Origin: Candidatus Jorgensenbacteria bacterium
GTDB taxonomy: Bacteria; Patescibacteriota; Minisyncoccia; UBA6257; GWB1-50-10
Direction: 5' to 3'
NCBI GenBank assembly: GCA_016234345.1
Contig: JACRFG010000078.1
Coordinates: forward strand, 1 to 36,413
Length of the DNA stretch: 36,413 nt
Part shown: positions 23,949-31,197 of the stretch, one piece after another
How positions within the stretch are numbered: position 1 is the stretch's first letter
Layout: each line of letters begins with the position of its first letter
Program-made: the position numbers and the translations under genes
Notes under the pieces: model-generated
What the model was told of the DNA's origin: nothing
The model's database searches: none
The model's input: the letters and a program-made list of their open reading frames with translations, nothing else

Positions 23949-25622
23949 ATGACCAATATTCAGACAATACATTGTCGCAGCTGTAAGAATTCATTTGTTG
24001 TAGGACCAGACGATATTGCGTTTTACGCAAAAATGGACGTGTCGATACCGACGCTTTGTCCTGAATGTCGAATGCGTTGGAAATTTTTATGGCGTAACGA
24101 ACGAACGCTCTATAAACGCATGTGCGATCTTTGTAAGCGTTCGGTTGTGACCATGCATCATCCGCGAATGCAATTTCCGGTATACTGTTATGAATGCTGG
24201 TTTTCAGACAAATGGGATCCGTTTAGTTATAGCCGATCGTACGACATCAGTCGTCCTTTTTTTGAACAGCTTGGTGAACTTATACAGCAAGTTCCTAAAC
24301 AAGCTATGTATAGTTCTCCTGAAAGCGGACCGAATATAAATAGTGAATATACAAATTTTGCCGGAGGTAACAAGGATTGTTATCTTATTTTTAATTCCGG
24401 CCCTAAAAATGAGAATTGCGCATACGCGCGTGGGCTTATGCAGTGTCGTGATGTTTTTGATATGTATTATGGTTCGGACGTTGAGCGTAGTTATGAAGGC
24501 GTGAATATTCAGAAGAGCACTGGTGTTGGCTATGGCAAGGATGTGCTTGAGTGTTTGGATTCATGGTTTCTTTTGAACTGCACGGGTTGTCAATATTGTT
24601 TTGGCTGTGTGAATTTGCGCCACAAGTCGTATTATTTTTTTAACGAACCGCTTTCAAAAGATGAGTGGATGAGACGAGTATCAGAAGTATTGGGTAGTTA
24701 TAAAAAAATGGAAGCTGCGAGGAAACAATTTGAAGATTTCGGTCTTAAATTTCCGCGACGAGAACATAGTAATATGAAATCAATAAATTGTATCGGCGAC
24801 TATATATTTGAATCAAAAAATTGCTATGCATGTTTTGAAGTTTCATTTGCCGAAGATCTGCGATACGTTTTTGCGACTAAGCGTACCAAGGACAGCTTTG
24901 ATTTAGTTGGTCATGGCCGTGAATCTGAGTTGTTGCTTGAAGGCGTTGGTGTTGGGTGGTCGTCACGGGTTATCGGTTCGTGGCGCGTTGAGCGTTCTCA
25001 TGACATAGAATATTGTCTTGGTACTCGGACGAGTGAGCACTGTATAGGTTGCGATGGTTTGAAAAACGCCAAGTACTGCATTTTAAACAAACAGTACTCT
25101 GAAGCAGAGTATAAAAAATTACGTACTCACATTGTAAATGAGTTAAAAAATAAAGAGCTGTACGGACTTTTCTTGCCACCCGAAATATCTCTTTTTGCCT
25201 ATAACGAAACAATAGGTCAGGATAATTTACCGTTGAGTCGAGAGGAGGCCGCACGTTACGGATTTCGGTGGGAAGACGATATTCCACGCACCAAAGATCA
25301 AGAAACCATGCAGCCGCAACAAATTCCCGATCACATTAAAGATACTCTCGATTCAATGCTGAACGAAGTTTTACGATGCGTGAGTTGTGGTTATAACTAT
25401 CGTTTGATAAAGCCAGAGCTCGAATTCTATCGAAAGCTGCTAATCCCGATTCCCCGGCAGTGTTTTAATTGTCGGTTTCTTGATCGTATCAAACGTCGTG
25501 GCCCGATGAAACTTTATGAACGTCAGTGTGGTAAATGCAAAAAATCAATCAAAACTACTTATGCTTCTGATCGTCCCGAAATCGTCTACTGTGAACAGTG
25601 CTATAACGCGGAAGTTATATGA
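23949..25622 (+). CDS. Cys-rich double zinc-module protein, paralogue P3 (symmetrical end modules)
   Basis: The shortest full-length member, 557 aa, and the clearest view of the family's symmetry. Starting from Cys9, the N-terminal module has cysteines at offsets 1, 4, 29, 32, 51, 54, 72 and 75. Starting from Cys477, the C-terminal module has cysteines at exactly the same offsets, and I count about 24 of 75 identical residues. Repeat A ends CFGCVNLRHKSYYFFN and repeat B ends CIGCDGLKNAKYCILNKQYS. The linker is the short kind (YGLFLPPEISLFAYNETIGQ) and lacks the RGRVYRYGEF segment. The C-terminal module is the short type without the His-rich loop. Its last codons overlap the P4 start (ATGA), implying coupled translation. 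Confidence 0.95.
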   Translation: MTNIQTIHCRSCKNSFVVGPDDIAFYAKMDVSIPTLCPECRMRWKFLWRNERTLYKRMCDLCKRSVVTMHHPRMQFPVYCYECWFSDKWDPFSYSRSYDISRPFFEQLGELIQQVPKQAMYSSPESGPNINSEYTNFAGGNKDCYLIFNSGPKNENCAYARGLMQCRDVFDMYYGSDVERSYEGVNIQKSTGVGYGKDVLECLDSWFLLNCTGCQYCFGCVNLRHKSYYFFNEPLSKDEWMRRVSEVLGSYKKMEAARKQFEDFGLKFPRREHSNMKSINCIGDYIFESKNCYACFEVSFAEDLRYVFATKRTKDSFDLVGHGRESELLLEGVGVGWSSRVIGSWRVERSHDIEYCLGTRTSEHCIGCDGLKNAKYCILNKQYSEAEYKKLRTHIVNELKNKELYGLFLPPEISLFAYNETIGQDNLPLSREEAARYGFRWEDDIPRTKDQETMQPQQIPDHIKDTLDSMLNEVLRCVSCGYNYRLIKPELEFYRKLLIPIPRQCFNCRFLDRIKRRGPMKLYERQCGKCKKSIKTTYASDRPEIVYCEQCYNAEVI

Positions 25623-27409
25623 CAAAATCAGAAGAAAGGGAGTGTCAAAATTGTAAGCGAGAGTTTATTTTTGAGCCAGACGACTTTGAATTTTATGAGA
25701 AAATGCGGGTGCCACCACCAACGTGGTGTCCGCTATGTCGTTTACAACGCCGTCTTATTTGGAGAAACGAGCGCAATCTTTCACGCCGGAGCTGCGATCT
25801 TTGCAAAAAAGAAATCCTATCAATGTATGGAAATGAGGTGAAATTTCCTGTGTATTGTCCCGCGTGTTGGAAGGGTGATGCATGGGATTCTCTTTCTTAT
25901 GGGAGAGAATACAATTTTTCGAAACCTTTTTTTGAACAATATCGATCACTTATGGATGAAGTGCCTCGGCCGAGTTTAAGCCACAATAATACGAATGTGA
26001 ACTGTGATTACGCGAACATGATTCAAGACGTGAAAAACGTCTACTTTTCATTTTCGGTGATTTGGGAATCAGAAGATGTGTACTATTCAAACAATGTGGA
26101 TCGATCTCGAAGCATAGTAGATTCTATGAATGTGTCGGAGAGTGAAATGGTATATGGCTCGATGGGAAGCGTTAAGAATTACCGATCTCGATACTGTTAT
26201 TGGTCTTCCGGGTGCGTTGATTGTACGTTTATGCTCGATGCGAGCGGGTGTTCTAATTGCTTCGGGTGCGTAGGATTGCGGAATAGGCAGTACTGCATTT
26301 TCAACGAAGAGTACTCGAAAGAGGATTACAAAAAGACAGTAGCATCTTTTGATATTGGCAGTTACAAAAATTTTCTCGATTTTCAGAGACGATTTGAAGA
26401 ATTAGCGTTAAAATTTCCCCGGAAGTATGCGCGCATTATAAACAGTGTTCGTTCAACTGGAGATGAGATGCTTAATTGCAAAAACGTGCGTTATGGATTC
26501 AATGTTTCTGGTGTTGAAGACGGTAAATACTTGTTTCGCTGTCCGGGGACAAAGCAAGCAATGGACGCTTGTCATTGTGGTAAAGCAGAGTTTGTGTATG
26601 AACACGGTATGGGAGGATCAAGTCCTGGCCTCGAATTAAGATTTATTGTGAACGGGATGCCGGGGCAGCACCACGTGACTTACAGCGATTACTGCGGTTC
26701 ATCATCGTATCTTTTCGGTTGTGTGGGGGTTAAAAATAAAGAATACTGCATTTTGAACAAGCAATACTCGAAAGAAGCATTTGATGAGCTTGTTCCGCGC
26801 ATTACGAGGCATATGGATCAGGAGCCGTATATCGATGACCGCGGCCGAGTGTACAAATATGGAGAATTTGTACCTCCCGCGTTTTCTCCCTTTGCATACA
26901 ATGAGTCGGTGATTCAAGAATATGTTCCTTTGACAAAAGAGCGTGCCGAGGAGTTGGGGTACGGGTGGAAGGTAAAAGAAAAGAAAGGGTATAACATTTC
27001 TGTTGGATCACATAAAATTACGGATCACATTAAAGACGTTAATGATTCAATAACGACTCAAATAATCGGATGTTCGAATGAGGGAAGGGAAGAGGGGTGC
27101 ACCACCGCATTTCGGATAGTTCCTGAGGAATTAGCTTTTTATCGGCGCATGGAAATACCATTGCCGAGGTACTGTCCTAATTGTCGTCATGCCACTCGCC
27201 TTAAAAAACGTAATCCCGTAGAACTTTGGCACAGAAATTGTATGTGTAATTCTTCGGAGAGTAGTCGTGTAACAAGTATCTTGTACATAAATACAAGAAA
27301 GCATTTTCACGGAAATGATCCGTGCCCGAATCAATTTGAAACATCATATGCTCCGGATCGTAACGAAACCGTTTATTGCGAAACTTGTTACAATAGCGAA
27401 GTAGTTTAA
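25619..27409 (+). CDS. Cys-rich double zinc-module protein, paralogue P4
   Basis: A 596-aa member, the longest in the array, starting inside the P3 stop. N-terminal module: CQNC, CPLC, CDLC, YCPAC, with the WWSDKWD motif changed to WKGDAWD. Repeat A closes on CFGCVGLRNRQYCIFNEEYS, repeat B on LFGCVGVKNKEYCILNKQYS. The C-terminal module is the long type, but its first site is altered: the usual C-x-H-x-GKCN-x2-C reads CSNEGREEGC. The His-rich loop is enlarged (SSRVTSILYINTRKHFHGND) before PCPNQFETSYAPDR. The end reads YCETCYNSEVV. Seven bases separate it from the 97-aa gene. No signal peptide or membrane helix. Confidence 0.95.
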   Translation: MTKSEERECQNCKREFIFEPDDFEFYEKMRVPPPTWCPLCRLQRRLIWRNERNLSRRSCDLCKKEILSMYGNEVKFPVYCPACWKGDAWDSLSYGREYNFSKPFFEQYRSLMDEVPRPSLSHNNTNVNCDYANMIQDVKNVYFSFSVIWESEDVYYSNNVDRSRSIVDSMNVSESEMVYGSMGSVKNYRSRYCYWSSGCVDCTFMLDASGCSNCFGCVGLRNRQYCIFNEEYSKEDYKKTVASFDIGSYKNFLDFQRRFEELALKFPRKYARIINSVRSTGDEMLNCKNVRYGFNVSGVEDGKYLFRCPGTKQAMDACHCGKAEFVYEHGMGGSSPGLELRFIVNGMPGQHHVTYSDYCGSSSYLFGCVGVKNKEYCILNKQYSKEAFDELVPRITRHMDQEPYIDDRGRVYKYGEFVPPAFSPFAYNESVIQEYVPLTKERAEELGYGWKVKEKKGYNISVGSHKITDHIKDVNDSITTQIIGCSNEGREEGCTTAFRIVPEELAFYRRMEIPLPRYCPNCRHATRLKKRNPVELWHRNCMCNSSESSRVTSILYINTRKHFHGNDPCPNQFETSYAPDRNETVYCETCYNSEVV

Positions 27410-27416
27410 TAAAAAT

Positions 27417-27710
27417 ATGAAATTCAATGTTCCGAAATCGCAATATAATCTCATAAGCATTGTTCGTGGCGTGGGATATCGGCCGCTTGGATATACTCAG
27501 GGGGGGGAGTTGAACTGCGTAAGGCCTCTCGGTGCGGACTATCCGAGGTTTCACCTCTATATTAGAGAAGGAAGCGAGAGTTTTATGTTTAACCTTCATC
27601 TCGATCAAAAGAGACCTTCGTATCAGGGCTCTACTGCTCATAGTGGTGACTACAACAGCGATATTATTAAAAGTGAAGCTTCTAGGATTAGAGGAATCAT
27701 CGGAATATGA
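27417..27710 (+). CDS. Unknown small protein, 97 aa, coupled to P5
   Basis: I do not recognise a named family. The protein looks like a compact beta-rich domain: SIVRGVGYRPLGYTQGGELN, VRPLGADYPRFHLYI, FMFNLHLDQKRPSYQG and a C-terminal helix SDIIKSEASRIRGI. It contains a single cysteine, so it is not a member of the array family. The stop overlaps the P5 start (ATGA), so it is translated with P5. The ordered motifs and the coupling indicate a real gene. Confidence 0.8.
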   Translation: MKFNVPKSQYNLISIVRGVGYRPLGYTQGGELNCVRPLGADYPRFHLYIREGSESFMFNLHLDQKRPSYQGSTAHSGDYNSDIIKSEASRIRGIIGI

Positions 27711-29428
27711 ATATAGAGACGAAAACCTGTCAAAATTGCAAACAGAACTTCGTTATCGAACCGGATGATATCAATTATTATCAAAAATTTAGTCTTTCTT
27801 TTCCTAGAATGTGTCCGCTTTGTCGGGCACAGCGTCGCCTCTCGTTTAGGAACGAAAGATATTTATACAAAAGAAACTGCGATCGTTGCAAGAAATCGAT
27901 CATTTCAATGTATAGTCCAAACAAACCCTATCCTGTTTGGTGCCCGGATTGCTGGTTTTCTGATGAGTGGAACCCGCTTGATTATGGAAGAGAGTATGAC
28001 CGTTCTAAACCTTTTTTTGAGCAGATGAATGAATTATGGAAAAAAGTTCCTAAGGTAGCCCTCATTTACGTACGAAGTGTAAATTCTGAATATATTAATA
28101 TTTCCGCAGACAACAAGAATTGTTACATGATTGTTGAATCATCCAACAATGAGGATTGCGCCCATTGTTATTGGATTCAGGTTTGCAAGGATTGTGTCGA
28201 TGTTTCTTTTTCCCATCAAACCCAGTTTTCTTATGAAAGTGATGACTCTTATGATTCATATCGTCTTTTTTATAGCAAGGGTTGCTATAATTGTTTGGAC
28301 AGTTATTTTCTTTTTGACTGTCGTGGTTGTTCAAATTGCATTGGTTGCGTTAACCTTCGCAATAAGCAATACCATATTTTCAATAAACCTTACTCAAAAG
28401 AAGATTATGAAAAGTTTTTAAGAGAAGTGCGTTTAGACTCTTATAATGGGGTAGAGTTATTAAGAGAAAAATTTAAAAATTTTCTTATCGCTCAACCAAG
28501 AAAATATTCAGAAATTTATAACGCCTCTCGTTCAACCGGCAATTACATAACTAATGCTAAAAATTGTCGGATCTGTTTTCACGCCTATGATGCTGAGGAT
28601 AATGCTTATAGTGTTCATGTTTGGCGTGGTGCTAAAGGAATTATGGATTGTGATACTTCGGGACGCGGCGCCGAATTTAACTACAATTCTTTAAATGCCG
28701 GTCTTGCTGCCTCTTACTGTATCTGTACGAGTGTTTGCTGGGGATCTTCTTTCGCTGAATACTCTTTTTATTGCCATAATTGCAATAACGTTTTCGGTTC
28801 TGTCGGATTAAGAAAGAAAAACTATTGTATTCTGAACAAGCAATATTCTAAGGATGAATATGAAAAATTAATGAAAGAAATCGTTAATAGCTTGAGCAAA
28901 GACCATGGTTATGGGGATTTTTTCCCGCTTTGGATGAGCCCTTTTGGTTATAATGAATCGTCTGCAATTGATCAGTTCCCGCTTGCTAAAGCGGAAGCGA
29001 TAAATCAAGGCTTTACGTGGGAAGATTATCCGCGCGGCACTTATGGGAAAGAGATGGTGAAATGGAGCGAAGTGCCAGATTCCATTCGGGATGTGGGGCA
29101 TTTGGATGTGCTAAATGTGATTTTCGCGTGCGAATCGTGTAAGAAAAATTATCGTATTATCCCGTACGAGTTCGAGTTCTATAAGAAGCTCGATACTCCT
29201 TTGCCGCGCCTCTGTCCTGATTGTCGGCATACTCGTCGTTTCACTGCGCGTGGGCCAAATCGTTTATGGCATCGCCAATGCATGTGTGACTATGCTGTTT
29301 ATTCGAATACCGTTACTCATAAACATCATTCAACCGGCCGTTGTCCCAATGAATTTGAAACTTCTTATGCGTCAGATAGGAAAGAGATTGTGTATTGCGA
29401 ACAATGTTATAACAGTGAAGTAGTATGA
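27707..29428 (+). CDS. Cys-rich double zinc-module protein, paralogue P5 (hybrid C-terminal module)
   Basis: A 573-aa member with about 37 cysteines, the highest share I counted. N-terminal module: CQNC, CPLC, CDRC, WCPDC. Repeat A has a dense run (KGCYNCLDSYFLFDCRGC, then SNCIGCVNLRNKQYHIFN); repeat B ends NVFGSVGLRKKNYCILNKQY, with Cys replaced by Ser in FGC. The linker is the short type as in P3. The C-terminal module is a hybrid: it starts like the short type (CESCKKNYRIIPYEF) but ends like the long type (CMCDYAVYSNTVTHKHHSTG, then RCPNEFETSY). This suggests recombination between paralogues. A 38-base stretch near the start (27725-27762) is identical to P6. Overlaps both neighbours by ATGA. 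Confidence 0.95.
   Translation: MNIETKTCQNCKQNFVIEPDDINYYQKFSLSFPRMCPLCRAQRRLSFRNERYLYKRNCDRCKKSIISMYSPNKPYPVWCPDCWFSDEWNPLDYGREYDRSKPFFEQMNELWKKVPKVALIYVRSVNSEYINISADNKNCYMIVESSNNEDCAHCYWIQVCKDCVDVSFSHQTQFSYESDDSYDSYRLFYSKGCYNCLDSYFLFDCRGCSNCIGCVNLRNKQYHIFNKPYSKEDYEKFLREVRLDSYNGVELLREKFKNFLIAQPRKYSEIYNASRSTGNYITNAKNCRICFHAYDAEDNAYSVHVWRGAKGIMDCDTSGRGAEFNYNSLNAGLAASYCICTSVCWGSSFAEYSFYCHNCNNVFGSVGLRKKNYCILNKQYSKDEYEKLMKEIVNSLSKDHGYGDFFPLWMSPFGYNESSAIDQFPLAKAEAINQGFTWEDYPRGTYGKEMVKWSEVPDSIRDVGHLDVLNVIFACESCKKNYRIIPYEFEFYKKLDTPLPRLCPDCRHTRRFTARGPNRLWHRQCMCDYAVYSNTVTHKHHSTGRCPNEFETSYASDRKEIVYCEQCYNSEVV
27725..27762 (+). repeat. 38-base identical block shared with P6 (copy in P5)
   Basis: This block, encoding TCQNCKQNFVIE plus the next bases, is identical in P5 and at 29443-29480 in P6, while the bases on both sides differ. 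Synonymous positions are also identical, which points to recent exchange or duplication. Confidence 0.85.
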
Positions 29429-31197
29429 ATTCGGAAACCAAGACCTGTCAAAATTGCAAACAGAACTTCGTTATCGAACCCGAAGATTTTCAGTTCTATG
29501 AGAAAATAAAGGTTCTGCAGCCCACGTGGTGCCCGGAGTGTCGGATGATAAGGCGAATGATTATTCGTAATGAAAGAGTGTTGTATCGGAGACCATGTAA
29601 GGGATTGGGGCATAACGAAGAAGTAATTTCTATTTATTCCGCTGATAAGCCGTTTAATGTTTACGATCAGAAGTTGTGGTGGTCTGACGAGTGGGATTCA
29701 TTGCAATTTGGTAAAACATACGACTTTTCTCGTCCATTTTTTGAACAATTCAAGGAATTATGGGAGACGGTACCTCTTTTGGCGCTGTCAAACTCTAATG
29801 CCATAAACAGCGACTATTGTAATGTCGCCGATCAAAGCAAGGATTCCTATATGACCTCAGGTTCCTTCAAAATAGAGAACACCCATTATTCTAATCGGGT
29901 GTATACAGTAAAAGATTCTATGGATTTATATGTTGGTTTCAGAAATGAACTTTGTTACGAATGCGTTCACTGTTCGGACTGTTATCGGGTTGTTTATGGT
30001 AAGCAATGTATCGGTTGCACCGATTCTTATTTTCTCTATGATTGTCGCAATTGTTCTAATTGCTTCGGTTGCACTAATTTGAGAAATAAAAATCACTGCA
30101 TTTTTAACAAGCAATACACCAAAGAAGATTATTTGAAGAAAATTTCGGAATTTAATCTTGGGAGTGCGAAACAGATCGAAAAGTTAAGTAAAGAATTTAA
30201 TAATGTATATTTTAAATCCATTCATAAATACGCGACGATTTTAAAATCGGTTAATGTTATTGGTGATAATGTTAGCGATGCCAAGAATTGCAAAGTTTGT
30301 TTCGATATAACCGAAGGCGGTGAAGATTGTAAATATGTTCATTGGGGAGGGTTGCAGACAAAAGATGTCTATGATGGTGGACCTGGTGTCGGGATTATAG
30401 ATCTTTCATATGAGATTGTTGATACTGGGTTGCAAGGCTCTAATATCGCTTTCACTAATGTTGTTTATGGATCTCATAATGTTCGCTATGCTCTTTTTTG
30501 CCATAATTCATCGAATATTTTCGGTTGTATCGGGTTGAGAAATAAGAATTATTGCATTTTGAATAAACAGTACTCGAAAGAAGAATACGAAGAGTTAATA
30601 CCTAGGGTTATAAAACACATGAATCATATGCCATATATTGATGAGCGGGACAGACAATATCGGTATGGTGAGTTTTTTCCACCCTCCATTTCGCCGTTTT
30701 GTTATAACGAAAGCATTGCGCAGGATTATTTTCCGCTTACTAGAGAAAAAGCATTAGAGAGGGGATATAAATGGAGAGAGTTGGATGAACGTCACTATAA
30801 AACAACAAAGAAAGCAGTCGACCTTCCCGACAACATAAAAGAAGTGACCGATGAAATTCTCAAAGAAATTATCGAGTGCGTGCATAAAGGAGAATGCAAT
30901 GATGGTTGTACAATAGCTTTCAAGATAATGCCAGCAGAGCTCCAATTTTATCAACGTCTTAATTTACCGTTACCACGATTTTGTTTTAATTGTCGGCATG
31001 TCAGACGGTTACAGGAAAGGAATCCATTAAAATTGTGGCATCGTGGATGTATGTGTGATTATGAGGTTTATCCGAACACGAGACGCCATAAACATCATTT
31101 GGATGGTCGGTGTCCCAATGAATTTGAAACGAGTTATTCTTCCGAACGAAAAGAGATCGTGTATTGTGAACAATGTTATAACGCGGAAGTAGTATGA
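29425..31197 (+). CDS. Cys-rich double zinc-module protein, paralogue P6 (altered second zinc site)
   Basis: A 590-aa member. The first N-terminal site is regular (CQNC, CPEC). The second has lost three of its four cysteines: RRPCKGLGHNEEVISIY replaces the CDLC-type segment and VYDQKLWW replaces VYC-x2-CWW, with a two-residue insertion and a new histidine. P7 shares this variant. Repeats A (NCFGCTNLRNKNHCIFNKQY) and B (NIFGCIGLRNKNYCILNKQY) are so similar in length and ending that the internal duplication is obvious here. The linker is the long type (YRYGEFFPPSISPFCYNES) and the C-terminal module is long type with THKHH-like loop RRHKHHLDGRCPNEFETSY. It overlaps P5 and P7 by ATGA. Confidence 0.95.
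   Translation: MNSETKTCQNCKQNFVIEPEDFQFYEKIKVLQPTWCPECRMIRRMIIRNERVLYRRPCKGLGHNEEVISIYSADKPFNVYDQKLWWSDEWDSLQFGKTYDFSRPFFEQFKELWETVPLLALSNSNAINSDYCNVADQSKDSYMTSGSFKIENTHYSNRVYTVKDSMDLYVGFRNELCYECVHCSDCYRVVYGKQCIGCTDSYFLYDCRNCSNCFGCTNLRNKNHCIFNKQYTKEDYLKKISEFNLGSAKQIEKLSKEFNNVYFKSIHKYATILKSVNVIGDNVSDAKNCKVCFDITEGGEDCKYVHWGGLQTKDVYDGGPGVGIIDLSYEIVDTGLQGSNIAFTNVVYGSHNVRYALFCHNSSNIFGCIGLRNKNYCILNKQYSKEEYEELIPRVIKHMNHMPYIDERDRQYRYGEFFPPSISPFCYNESIAQDYFPLTREKALERGYKWRELDERHYKTTKKAVDLPDNIKEVTDEILKEIIECVHKGECNDGCTIAFKIMPAELQFYQRLNLPLPRFCFNCRHVRRLQERNPLKLWHRGCMCDYEVYPNTRRHKHHLDGRCPNEFETSYSSERKEIVYCEQCYNAEVV
29443..29480 (+). repeat. 38-base identical block shared with P5 (copy in P6)
   Basis: Matches 27725-27762 base for base. 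It lies at the conserved 5' end of the paralogue, just after the ATGA junction. Confidence 0.85.
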
